Notes under the pieces: model-generated
Databases searched by the model: none
Told to the model about the DNA's origin: nothing
Seen by the model: the letters and a program-made list of their open reading frames with translations, nothing else
Translations under genes and position numbers: made by a program
Shown: in pieces, positions 1 through 7,788 of the stretch
Layout of the letters: every line of letters begins with the position of its first letter
How positions within the stretch are numbered: position 1 is the first letter of the stretch
Assembly: GCA_038748775.1 (NCBI GenBank)
Contig: JBCDIT010000005.1
Location: forward strand, 1 to 64,000
DNA: 64,000 nt
Direction of reading: 5' to 3'
Source of the DNA: DAIQNV01 sp038748775
GTDB lineage: Bacteria; Planctomycetota; Phycisphaerae; Phycisphaerales; UBA1924

Positions 1-103
1 ATTGGCCTCGTCCATGATTTCCTTCGTACGCACAAATTCCTTGAACTTCTGGCAGTCTCCCAGCGACTTGAAGCTGGCGAACGCGAGGCTCGCGGTTGAT
101 GCA
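1..103 (-). CDS. Possible 5' end of an unknown gene, cut by the window edge
   Basis: A minus-strand frame is open from an in-frame TGA near 105 to the window edge. Its third codon positions are strongly GC-rich, as in the other genes here, and the peptide ends in residues such as KEFVRTKEIMDEA. The only usable start is a TTG near 101-103 with no clear Shine-Dalgarno sequence. The plus-strand reading of the same bases has weaker GC3 bias. About 35 residues are visible, too few for a family assignment. The 220 bases between this point and the tRNA show no convincing gene. Confidence 0.25.
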
Positions 104-322
104 CTCAATCATCACGTTCGCCCGCTACTGCAGGGAAATCAGCGATCGCGCCGGTCCATCGCTCAAACCGCCCCGAGAGACACTCGACCCAATCCAGCCA
201 CTTGCGCCCCTTATCCCGGACTCTTGAGTTTGCCAGAGACGCGCCGATCCACGACAACCCCCGCGGTTCCGGGCGAAATCGCCACAGAACAGGGACCACC
301 AAAAGCGAAGCAATCAAGAAAG

Positions 323-409
323 CGGAGAGAGGGGGATTCGAACCCCCGAGGACGTTACCGCCCTACACGAATTCCAATCGTGCGCCTTCAACCGCTCGGC
401 CACCTCTCC
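323..409 (-). tRNA. tRNA-Ser (anticodon GGA)
   Basis: On the minus strand the RNA folds as a class II tRNA. The acceptor stem is GGAGAGG pairing with TCTCTCC, with discriminator G. The anticodon stem CACGA/TCGTG encloses the loop TTGGAAT, giving anticodon GGA. A long variable arm follows, and the T arm is GGGGG-TTCGAAT-CCCCC. The long variable arm and the GGA anticodon identify a serine tRNA reading UCC and UCU. No CCA is encoded at the 3' end (GC follows the discriminator). Its length is 87 nt. Confidence 0.96.
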
Positions 410-434
410 GGCGAAGGTCGCAACTCTAGCCCGG

Positions 435-671
435 TCACGACTCCGGTGCACGATCGCCGGAATCCGGCGCCTCACCCTCGGTTCCGCCCGTCCGGATGAC
501 CTGGGGCATCTCCCGCGACGCCTCTTCTCGCAACTGCCGTTTGCCCTTCACCCGCGCCGGAGTGATGCCCACCACGGCGCAGAACCACCCCAAGCACCCA
601 AGTCGGTCCTCGTGCGGATCCACGTAGGGCGTCACCTGTTGGGCGGGGCGATCATCGGGCCGCTCGGTCAT
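435..671 (-). CDS. Small protein of unknown function coupled to the PAP2 phosphatase gene
   Basis: This 78-residue frame starts at an ATG whose bases overlap the TGA of the upstream PAP2 gene (ATGA, 668-671), the usual arrangement for translational coupling. The protein is hydrophilic and charged apart from a short stretch around residues 25-38 (GCLGWFCAVVGI) that is too short to be a sure membrane span. No family is recognised. The overlap and matching strand suggest it is co-expressed with the phosphatase, but only position supports the gene. Confidence 0.5.
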   Translation of the reverse strand: MTERPDDRPAQQVTPYVDPHEDRLGCLGWFCAVVGITPARVKGKRQLREEASREMPQVIRTGGTEGEAPDSGDRAPES

Positions 672-1486
672 CCGCTGTCTCCGCCGACACCCTTGCCAAA
701 CCGTGCCGCCAACCCCGGGAACGCTGGCTTGGCCCGACGGTCGACCGCGAGGCGCCACGCCCAGTCCAGCCCCCGCACCCCCGCGAACGCCCGCACCGCC
801 GGCACGCCGACCGCGACCCCGAGCGCCGCCCCCGCGAGCACGTCGCTCACGTAGTGGGCCCCCAAGAGCAGCCGTCCCGATGCCGTGATCACCGCCAAAG
901 TGACCGCAAGGGGCCTGACCTTCGGATACGCGACCCACAGGAACACCGCCGCGACGACCGCGAACGCCGTATGCCCCGATGGCATCGACCACAAATCGCT
1001 GATCCCTTGGACGCTCAGTTCCCAACCGTGCCGAACGCCCCGCTCGGGGTCGAGCGGGTACATCCCGAACGGCCCGGGAAACGCCTGCGGATCATCAAAG
1101 CGGGGCCTGGGCCTCCCGATCAACATCTTCGCCGGGTAGAGCACCAGCGCCGTGAGCAAGCCCGCCCCGAGCCAATCCAGCAACCGCCGGCATCGATCCC
1201 GGTCGGCCAACACTATCAACCACGCGATCAGAAGGGAGAAACTCAGTTGCCCAAACTGCTGCAACGCCTCGAGCTCGCGGCGAACGTCGCCCCCGAGCCC
1301 CGCGTTCCCGAGAAGTTCTACCAGGGCCCGATCGAAAGGAATGCACGCCGCCGCGCCGACCGCCAGCGTGCCGACGGCCAAGAAATATCCGGGTGTCCAG
1401 ATCGGGCCAAGCCCAACCGCCGCCCCGCTAGACTCACCGCCCGCCGGCACGAGAGGGTCGGCCAAACTGTTCTCCGGAGATTGCAT
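668..1486 (-). CDS. PAP2-family membrane phosphatase
   Basis: This is a membrane-bound phosphatase of the type-2 phosphatidic acid phosphatase family, which removes phosphate from lipid or polyprenyl phosphates. All three family motifs are present: K-x6-RP in KMLIGRPRP (Lys ~120), PSGH (~169-172), and R-x5-H-x3-D in RLLLGAHYVSD (Arg ~205, His ~211, Asp ~215). About five hydrophobic helices surround them. The start is uncertain. The ATG used here overlaps head-to-head with the ATG of the plus-strand glycosyltransferase, and longer starts (1510, 1573) or a GTG at 1450 are possible. The neighbouring ArnT-like enzyme would use polyprenyl-phosphate sugars, so polyprenyl-phosphate recycling is a reasonable but unproven role. 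Confidence 0.85.
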   Translation of the reverse strand: MQSPENSLADPLVPAGGESSGAAVGLGPIWTPGYFLAVGTLAVGAAACIPFDRALVELLGNAGLGGDVRRELEALQQFGQLSFSLLIAWLIVLADRDRCRRLLDWLGAGLLTALVLYPAKMLIGRPRPRFDDPQAFPGPFGMYPLDPERGVRHGWELSVQGISDLWSMPSGHTAFAVVAAVFLWVAYPKVRPLAVTLAVITASGRLLLGAHYVSDVLAGAALGVAVGVPAVRAFAGVRGLDWAWRLAVDRRAKPAFPGLAARFGKGVGGDSG

Positions 1487-3725
1487 GCGCGCCTGGCTCG
1501 CCGATGTCATCGATGACGCCGCGTCCTTCTGGTCTGGCCCGAGGGGCGTTCGCAAGTCCAAGGCGCTCGCCAAGGGCCCGATCGGTGGCGTGATCCTCGC
1601 CGGGATCTGCCTCGCAGTCTACCTCCCCGGCCTGTTCTCGATCCCAGCGGTCGACCGAGACGAGGCACGATTCGCCCAGGCATCGCGCCAGATGTTCGAG
1701 TCTGTCGCGCTCCCCGAGTCCGAACAAACCGAATCCCTCCACGGCGGAGGGGTCATCGAACCAAGAGTGGGGGAGAAATCGCGCCTTAACAAGCCGCCGT
1801 TGATCTATTGGCTGCAGACGACGTCAGCGGCGATCTTTACCGGCGGCGACCCACGCAACGACGCGATCTGGATGTACCGGATCCCGAGCGTCCTCGCCGC
1901 CGCGCTCGCCGTGCTGTTCACTTGGCGGGCCGGCCTGCTGCTTTTCGATCCGCGAGCCGCGTTCCTCGGCGCCGCCTTCCTCGCCATCTGCCCCATGGTC
2001 GTCTGGGACGCACACCAGGCCCGCGCCGATCAACTGCTCCTCGCATGTACGTCGGCCGCGTTTTGGGTGCTGACGGCGCTCGTGAGCACCAAGCGGCTCT
2101 CGCCGAAGCAAAGCTGGATCTTGCCGATCGCCCTCGCGGTCGCGATCGGTCTGGGCGTCCTCGCGAAGGGCCCGATCACGCCGATGGTCGTGCTGCTCAC
2201 CGCCGCCGCGTGGTCACTGGCGACGCGAGACTGGCGATGGATCAAGAGCGTCCGTCCCCTCGTGATCCTGGGCACCGCCGTCGTCATCGTGCTGCCGTGG
2301 CTCATCGCGGTCGCGGCCAAGGTCGGCGTGGCCGAGTACTGGTCAACCGTTTTCGACGAAACCCTCGGCCGCTCAACCAGCGCCAAGGAAGGCCACTGGG
2401 GCCCCCCGGGATACCACCTCGTACTGCTCGCGGTCCTCTTCTGGCCGGGCGTCGTCTTCACCGCGCTCAGCCTGACCCGAGCCATCGCAAGGGCATGGGG
2501 CACGCAAACCACAACCATCTCTGATATCCCGGCGGCTCCTGAGCCCGGGCCCGCCCCCGAGCCCGCCCGCGAGCTGACACACCCAGAAGAGCCAGCGTCA
2601 CCAGGCGATGATGCAGACGCTGCGTCCGGCGAGCCGCCCGCTCCCGATGTCACCGACGATCAAGGCCAAGTCGATCCGCTCGCACAGCCCGCTTCGATCG
2701 AACCAGTCGAGTTCGAGTCCCACGAGGAACCTGAGCCCGCGCCCGAGGAGCCCAACGCCCCGGAGTCGATCGACCCCACCAACCCGCCCGAGCTCCCCGA
2801 TGACCTTCCCATCGCCCTTGAGCCCGAGCCCGAACCCGCTCCGCGAGCGGCGTTCGTTCCGGGGCCCGACCCCGACCCCGAACCCGAATCGGAACCGATG
2901 CCGGAGCCCGAGCTCGCCCGCCCGCCTCTGTCTGTCCGCGTCCGCGCGTTCATGAACCAGATCACAAGACCCCCCTCCGGTCGTCGAGCCGAGCTTTTCT
3001 GCCTCGCCTGGATCATCCCGAGTTGGATCGTTTTCGAAATCGTGTCGACCAAGCTGCCTCACTACACCCTCCCGCTTTACCCCGCGATCGCGCTGCTCTC
3101 CGCCCGAGGCCTCATCGCCGCGTGCGCCGGCACGCTCCCCGGGCTCGCGGCCACAACAACAGGCATGGGTGTGCAGCTCTGGCTGCTCATCGGGTTCGTT
3201 CTGATGGTCGCGGCGCCGGTTACGATCGCGGTCCTGGGCGGCGCCGGTCTGTGGATCGCTCTCGCGGTCGCTCTGGCGGCCGCTTGCGGCTATCTGCTCT
3301 GGAACGCCCGCGACGCGATGGCCCGGGGGCTTGTCGCTCGGGCCGCGGCGTTCGCCACCGTCGCCGCGATCGCCGGGCTCTGGAACCTCACCGCCGTCGC
3401 GCTCCCGACCGCGTCTTCCCCTTGGATCACCGAGCGGCTGGTTGAGACCGCTGTCGAGGCCGGCTGGACGCCCGAGATCCCGATCGGCGCCGTCATATAC
3501 CACGAAGACTCGCTCGTGTTCGGAACCCGAGCCCTCGTCGAGCGTGCCGACGATGCCAAAGAGTGGGCCCGTTCCAACCGAGGCTTCCTGATCGCGCCCG
3601 CAGGCACCGCGACCCTTCTCCAGTCCGACGCTCGCATCGACGCCAATCTCGTCGACACCGTCTCGGGCTACAACTACTCCGTCGGCAAGATCCAGCAGCT
3701 CGAGGTCATCGACACCCGCCGCTGA
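1485..3725 (+). CDS. ArnT/PMT-like polyprenyl-phosphate-sugar glycosyltransferase with an acidic Pro-rich insert
   Basis: This is a multi-spanning glycosyltransferase of the dolichyl-phosphate-mannose mannosyltransferase/ArnT type (GT39/GT83 group), which moves a sugar from a polyprenyl-phosphate donor on the outer face of the membrane. The first external loop carries the family motif DRDEARFAQASRQM (Asp57, Asp59, Glu60), and NKPPLIYWLQ follows near residue 101. About 10-12 hydrophobic helices are visible. The start is the ATG at 1485, which has GGAGA at 1476-1480; the frame is open further upstream but has no comparable signal. Residues ~345-480 are a low-complexity insert of Pro-Glu-Pro and Pro-Asp-Pro repeats between membrane segments. 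The acceptor could be lipid A, a protein or another lipid; the sequence does not say. Predicted length is 746 residues. Confidence 0.85.
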   Translation: MRAWLADVIDDAASFWSGPRGVRKSKALAKGPIGGVILAGICLAVYLPGLFSIPAVDRDEARFAQASRQMFESVALPESEQTESLHGGGVIEPRVGEKSRLNKPPLIYWLQTTSAAIFTGGDPRNDAIWMYRIPSVLAAALAVLFTWRAGLLLFDPRAAFLGAAFLAICPMVVWDAHQARADQLLLACTSAAFWVLTALVSTKRLSPKQSWILPIALAVAIGLGVLAKGPITPMVVLLTAAAWSLATRDWRWIKSVRPLVILGTAVVIVLPWLIAVAAKVGVAEYWSTVFDETLGRSTSAKEGHWGPPGYHLVLLAVLFWPGVVFTALSLTRAIARAWGTQTTTISDIPAAPEPGPAPEPARELTHPEEPASPGDDADAASGEPPAPDVTDDQGQVDPLAQPASIEPVEFESHEEPEPAPEEPNAPESIDPTNPPELPDDLPIALEPEPEPAPRAAFVPGPDPDPEPESEPMPEPELARPPLSVRVRAFMNQITRPPSGRRAELFCLAWIIPSWIVFEIVSTKLPHYTLPLYPAIALLSARGLIAACAGTLPGLAATTTGMGVQLWLLIGFVLMVAAPVTIAVLGGAGLWIALAVALAAACGYLLWNARDAMARGLVARAAAFATVAAIAGLWNLTAVALPTASSPWITERLVETAVEAGWTPEIPIGAVIYHEDSLVFGTRALVERADDAKEWARSNRGFLIAPAGTATLLQSDARIDANLVDTVSGYNYSVGKIQQLEVIDTRR

Positions 3726-3740
3726 GCAAACCCCACGACG

Positions 3741-4481
3741 ATGACATCAACGCCCCAGCCAGCTCCGGATCGCCCCACCCCATCGGGCCTTCTCGTCATC
3801 GATAAGCCCCTGGGCAAGACGTCGATGGCCGTTTGTGCGCGCATAAGGGGCAAGCTCCGTGCCGGCGGCGCCGCCAAGCGCATCAAAGTTGGACACGCCG
3901 GCACGCTCGACCCCCTGGCGACTGGCGTGCTCGTCGTGCTCATCGGCCGTGCGACCAAGCGGGTGCCCGAAGTGATGAACGGCGCCAAGCGGTACACCGC
4001 GACCGTCGATCTGTCACGCACCAGCCCGACCGATGACCTCGAGGCCGAAACAACACCGTTCCACGTGGAACAGATGCCCGATCGTGCGCATGTCGAGGCA
4101 GCCCTTGAGTCCTTCGCCGGCGAGATCATGCAGCGCCCGCCGGCACACTCTGCGATGAAGGTCGACGGAAAGCGTGCGTATGAACTCGCACGCGCCGGCG
4201 AACTCGATCAACTCGAGCCTCGCCCGGTGCGCATCGACGCGATCGACATCCTCGAGTTTGCGTTTCCCTTGCTCACCATCGACGTGCGATGCGGCAAAGG
4301 CACCTACATCCGGTCTCTTGCCCGGGATATCGGTATCGCGCTGCGTGTCGGTGGTGTCCTGACCGCGTTGCGACGGACGGAGGTCGGTCGCTACACCATC
4401 GATCAGTCGACGCCGCTCGATGAGCTTCCCGAAACGCTCGATCCCTGGGATTTGCCCGACGACGCGCTCTCGTCGATGTAG
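3741..4481 (+). CDS. truB: tRNA pseudouridine-55 synthase TruB
   Basis: TruB converts uridine 55 of the tRNA T-loop to pseudouridine. The frame has the expected N-terminal GLLVIDKPLGKTS, then the catalytic motif KVGHAGTLDPLATGVL with the nucleophilic Asp at residue 57. GKGTYIRSLARDIG in the second half is the conserved RNA-binding segment. At 246 residues it matches the compact TruB core without a long PUA extension. It lies 15 nt after the glycosyltransferase. Its last 79 nt overlap, tail to tail, the end of the minus-strand membrane protein gene. Confidence 0.95.
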   Translation: MTSTPQPAPDRPTPSGLLVIDKPLGKTSMAVCARIRGKLRAGGAAKRIKVGHAGTLDPLATGVLVVLIGRATKRVPEVMNGAKRYTATVDLSRTSPTDDLEAETTPFHVEQMPDRAHVEAALESFAGEIMQRPPAHSAMKVDGKRAYELARAGELDQLEPRPVRIDAIDILEFAFPLLTIDVRCGKGTYIRSLARDIGIALRVGGVLTALRRTEVGRYTIDQSTPLDELPETLDPWDLPDDALSSM

Positions 4482-5632
4482 ATGACCTCGATGTCTTGGC
4501 CATCAACGATCCGGCGCATCAGCAGATACACGATCGTTCCAGCGGAATGGACGTAGCTCACGGCGAACGCACCAGCGAGCGCGACCGGCGCCGCCGCCCA
4601 CACCCGGAGCAGGGAGCCGACGATACCGGCGGCCCCGTTCCGGTCGAACGCGTCAGCCATCGTCGAGCCGCCCCGCCCGCCAAAAACGCCGATCGAGGCG
4701 CTCGCGATATCGAGGGCGAGCGACGCGAGCCACCAGATCAGCAGTGTCAAGGCGACGCCCTGGACCAACGCCAAGCCAACGTACACCGTCAACGCGAGCG
4801 GGCGAGCGATGACGTACGCGAGAGCACGCTGCAAAGCATCGAATGCGTCATCGTCTTCGACCGCGATCGCTTGGGTGAGCACCGGGAACGCCAAGACGTA
4901 CGCCAGCCCCACGACCGCGACGACGCCACCGAACGCGAGCGTGAAGCCAAAGAGCGCACCGCCGATGATCTCCAGACCCGGAAGCGCGAAAAGCAGGGCG
5001 CCGATACCGCCGGCTGCGATGAGCCCGGCGGCCGCGAAGGTCGGGAGCATGAGCACCGCACCGATCGCAGACCCGGCGCGACGCACCGCGAACCTGAGGG
5101 AGGCCCGGAGGCCCGATCGAGCGCCGACGCAGGTCTCCAGCGCAACGGCCCGGCCGATCGCCACCCCGCAGACCGACCAGAGGCTGGCCCCGATGACCAC
5201 AAAGAGCACGAAGCCCAGCGGTTGCTCGGTCGCCAAGCGTCCGATCTCGATCGCGATGATCTCCAGCCCACCTGGGAGCGTGCTCAGGTCGGCGTACCGA
5301 AGGTCTTGGACGATCTCGACCGCGACGAGTTCGACGGTCTGGAAGACCGCAGCGTTCGGGAAGGCCCGCCCGGTCAGCGCCGAAACCACGCCGGTCGCGC
5401 CCACGATCGCGAGCAGCATCACGAGCCCGAGCGCGAGCCGCTCGGGCCGCAACGCCATCCTGGGTGCCCTCACGAGCCGGACGAACAGGAGGTCGTCCCA
5501 CAGGTCCTGCAGGGCAACGTGGCCCTCTCGGGCCAGCCGCTGGCGGAACGAGTCGGCGAGCGAAACGCTCAGCCCTCCGGCGTCTGGGGGCGTCTTCTCG
5601 GGCGCCGTGCTATCGGGCTCGTCATTCGGCAT
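4403..5632 (-). CDS. Unknown multi-pass membrane protein
   Basis: The 409-residue protein has a charged cytoplasmic N-terminus of about 70 residues, then roughly six long hydrophobic segments rich in Ala, Val and Gly, and a short Ser/Gly-rich tail. No catalytic motif is evident. The internal arrangement (long amphipathic stretch, paired helices, a DDDAFDALQRALAYV segment before the last pairs) resembles general membrane proteins of unknown function that are common in planctomycetes. Codon usage is normal for the window. The 3' end overlaps truB by 79 nt on the opposite strand. It diverges from the membrane protein at 5716. Confidence 0.75.
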   Translation of the reverse strand: MPNDEPDSTAPEKTPPDAGGLSVSLADSFRQRLAREGHVALQDLWDDLLFVRLVRAPRMALRPERLALGLVMLLAIVGATGVVSALTGRAFPNAAVFQTVELVAVEIVQDLRYADLSTLPGGLEIIAIEIGRLATEQPLGFVLFVVIGASLWSVCGVAIGRAVALETCVGARSGLRASLRFAVRRAGSAIGAVLMLPTFAAAGLIAAGGIGALLFALPGLEIIGGALFGFTLAFGGVVAVVGLAYVLAFPVLTQAIAVEDDDAFDALQRALAYVIARPLALTVYVGLALVQGVALTLLIWWLASLALDIASASIGVFGGRGGSTMADAFDRNGAAGIVGSLLRVWAAAPVALAGAFAVSYVHSAGTIVYLLMRRIVDGQDIEVIYIDESASSGKSQGSSVSGSSSSGVD

Positions 5633-5715
5633 CGCGTCGATGGTACTGGGGGTGGGCCCGGTCGTCCTGCCTGGCCCCGCTTGCCAATGCTCCCCGGTGG
5701 GGGGATGATGAAATT

Positions 5716-6684
5716 ATGAGCTCCGTTCCGCCAGCGTCTTCGCGGTCCCCCGGCGCCCCGCCGCAGGCCGATTCCATCCTGCAGTCCGAGGGCGTCGTCG
5801 CGATCCGACAGTCCGCGGTCCGGTGGACCCTCAACATCGTCGCGCTCATCATTCTTGGGCCGCTGGCCGCGATGCTCGTCACGCGCCTTGTCGATCGGCA
5901 CGGCGGTCACGACGTCTCTCTCCTCCTGAACACCTCTCTCCCGGGCGGTCTGTTCGCGCTCACCGCGATCGGTGCGATCGGTGTCGTCGCCGCGGCTCTG
6001 GGAGCCCGGATTTCGAGCGCTCAGATGGGCAGGACCGTTGCCGGTCTGACAGTGGCTTGGGCGGCGTTCTCGGTCGGCGATCTCGGCGACGCGCTCCGCG
6101 CCGCTGGCCCCGGATTCCCTGCTGTCATCACGCTCGTCATCGAGGCGGCGTTGCTCGGTGTGTGCGGGATCGCGATGCTCTGGGCCACCGTCTCGATGGA
6201 CAGAGAAGCGTCGAAAGACGGCACCCCGATCAGCGTCGGGGCCTTCGTCGCGTTGCTCACGTCCAAAGGCGCGATGCTGGGCATCGTGGTCGCCGCGGCC
6301 GGCGCCCTCGTCGGGAGTTGGCTTGTCGCCCGGGACGACCTACGGGGACAGGCGTTCTTTGCCGGCGTGCTGGGAGCGATCCTGGGCGCCGCCGCTTCGC
6401 GGATCACTGGGACCATGCTCCCTGGGGGTGACCCCGCCAATGCCCATCGCCCGGAGATCCCGGCAGTGGGGGTCTTCCTCGCCGGCATGATCGCCCCATT
6501 CGTCCTCGTGGTTGTTCCAGGGCTTGGGGGGATCGACGAGGCCGCGCGAGGGGCTCAACTGACAGGGCCGGGTGCGGTGTCGCCGTTGGATTGGCTGGGC
6601 GGGGCACTCCTCGGCACGACGATCGGCATCAATTGGGCCGGGTCTTTGCTTGAGTCTTCCGGAAACCAGTCGGATAAGAAGTAG
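5716..6684 (+). CDS. Unknown multi-pass membrane protein
   Basis: The 322-residue protein starts at the ATG at 5716; a GGGGGATGATG stretch lies just upstream. A Pro/Ser-rich N-terminus of about 40 residues is followed by eight or so hydrophobic segments (for example ALIILGPLAAMLVTRL and GVFLAGMIAPFVLVVVPGL). A polar lysine-containing tail ends it. No family motif is recognised. It stands alone between a divergent membrane protein gene and folE2, 160 nt upstream of the latter. Confidence 0.7.
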   Translation: MSSVPPASSRSPGAPPQADSILQSEGVVAIRQSAVRWTLNIVALIILGPLAAMLVTRLVDRHGGHDVSLLLNTSLPGGLFALTAIGAIGVVAAALGARISSAQMGRTVAGLTVAWAAFSVGDLGDALRAAGPGFPAVITLVIEAALLGVCGIAMLWATVSMDREASKDGTPISVGAFVALLTSKGAMLGIVVAAAGALVGSWLVARDDLRGQAFFAGVLGAILGAAASRITGTMLPGGDPANAHRPEIPAVGVFLAGMIAPFVLVVVPGLGGIDEAARGAQLTGPGAVSPLDWLGGALLGTTIGINWAGSLLESSGNQSDKK

Positions 6685-6794
6685 AACTGACGTCGTCAGA
6701 GTGACCTAGAGTCCTCGCCGGGAAAATCTTGGCCGGGGGAGGGGGTCTGAGCGGCGCGCCGCGAAGGCCGTTACTGGTCTGCATCTGCAGGCCA

Positions 6795-6814
6795 CTCAGG
6801 GAACGAACCCTGAG
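6795..6814 (+). promoter_or_regulatory. Perfect hairpin in the folE2 leader
   Basis: CTCAGGG and CCCTGAG form a perfect 7-bp stem around the loop AACGAA, ending 29 nt before the folE2 start. There is no U-tract, so it is unlikely to be a simple terminator. It may be an mRNA structure or an operator. FolE2 genes in other bacteria are often zinc-controlled, but this site does not look like a Zur box. Confidence 0.4.
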
Positions 6815-6843
6815 AGCCTCAACTGACTGCCGGACGGAGTCCC

Positions 6844-7701
6844 ATGCCTCTTCCATTTGATCACGTCACAAACGCCCCGCGCGCGAACGGATCCACAAAC
6901 GGCTCATCGACGGCGATGCCCGATGTCCAGGCGTCTCCCGACAGCCGCCAGGTCCCGATCGATCGCGTCGGCGTCAAAGAGGTCGTCTACCCGCTCCGCC
7001 TGCGCACCAAGGCGGGCGGCGAGCAGACGACCGTTGCCCGGATCAACATGTACGTTGCCCTGCCTCACCACCAGAAGGGCACACACATGTCGCGGTTCCT
7101 CGAGGTGCTCAACGAGCACTCGTGCGAGCCCATCACGCCCGAACGCGTCCCTTCGCTTACCCAGGCGATCCGTGAGCGTCTCAACGCTGAGACGGCGCAC
7201 TTCGAGGCCGAGTTCACCTACTTCATTGAAAAGAAGGCGCCGGTAACCGGCCAGCCGGGCCTCATGGACTACGCCGTGACGGTCTCGTGCGAGGCCACCA
7301 AGGGCAAGGAAGACTTCATCCTGAGCGTCGCTGCTCCTGCTACAAGTTTGTGCCCCTGCTCCAAGGAGATCTCGGAGTACGGCGCCCACAACCAGCGGTG
7401 CCGCATCGAGGCCAAGGTCCGTGCCGATGGGCTCGTGTGGATCGAAGACCTCGTCGAACTGCTCGAGGACGCGGCCAGCCACCCGGTGTACGCCGTCCTG
7501 AAGAGGCCTGATGAGAAGTTCGTCACCGAGAAGGCCTTCGACAACCCCAAGTTTGTCGAAGACATCGTCCGCGACCTCGCCAGAGGGCTCGAGGACGACG
7601 GGCGGATCAAGTGGTTCGAGATCAACTCGGAGAACTTTGAGTCGATCCATTCCCACAACGCCTACGCCCAGTTGAGCCGGTGGGTCGAGCCCAGAGGCTG
7701 A
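6844..7701 (+). CDS. folE2: GTP cyclohydrolase FolE2 (type IB)
   Basis: FolE2 converts GTP to 7,8-dihydroneopterin triphosphate, the first step of folate and queuosine-type deazapurine synthesis. It uses various divalent metals rather than strictly zinc. The protein has the family opening MPDVQASPDSRQVPIDRVG (from residue 25), a central THMSRF segment, and the active-site block SLCPCSKEIS (Cys170, Cys172) followed by GAHNQR (His182). The length of 285 residues is typical. Residues 1-24 are a variable extension containing other possible starts, but the ATG at 6844 is the first and follows a purine-rich CGGACGGAG. The gene stands alone downstream of a 160-nt leader that holds a perfect hairpin. 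Confidence 0.95.
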   Translation: MPLPFDHVTNAPRANGSTNGSSTAMPDVQASPDSRQVPIDRVGVKEVVYPLRLRTKAGGEQTTVARINMYVALPHHQKGTHMSRFLEVLNEHSCEPITPERVPSLTQAIRERLNAETAHFEAEFTYFIEKKAPVTGQPGLMDYAVTVSCEATKGKEDFILSVAAPATSLCPCSKEISEYGAHNQRCRIEAKVRADGLVWIEDLVELLEDAASHPVYAVLKRPDEKFVTEKAFDNPKFVEDIVRDLARGLEDDGRIKWFEINSENFESIHSHNAYAQLSRWVEPRG

Positions 7702-7788
7702 TCTCGGCCTGCTGTCAGGGTTCTACAAGGTCTCGGTCATGTTGGGACCCTTCGCGGCCCGATCGTAGAGTCCGGTGGGCGTGCTCCG

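Noticed and set aside
2520..2925. Tandem GAGCCC-like repeats considered as a CRISPR or minisatellite
   Set aside because: They keep the reading frame, code for Pro-Glu/Pro-Asp repeats in the glycosyltransferase and have no spacers.
4496..5719. A 407-codon plus-strand frame rich in Arg, Asp and Glu
   Set aside because: It is antisense to the membrane protein gene at 4403-5632, which has regular hydrophobic helices; the plus-strand peptide has none.
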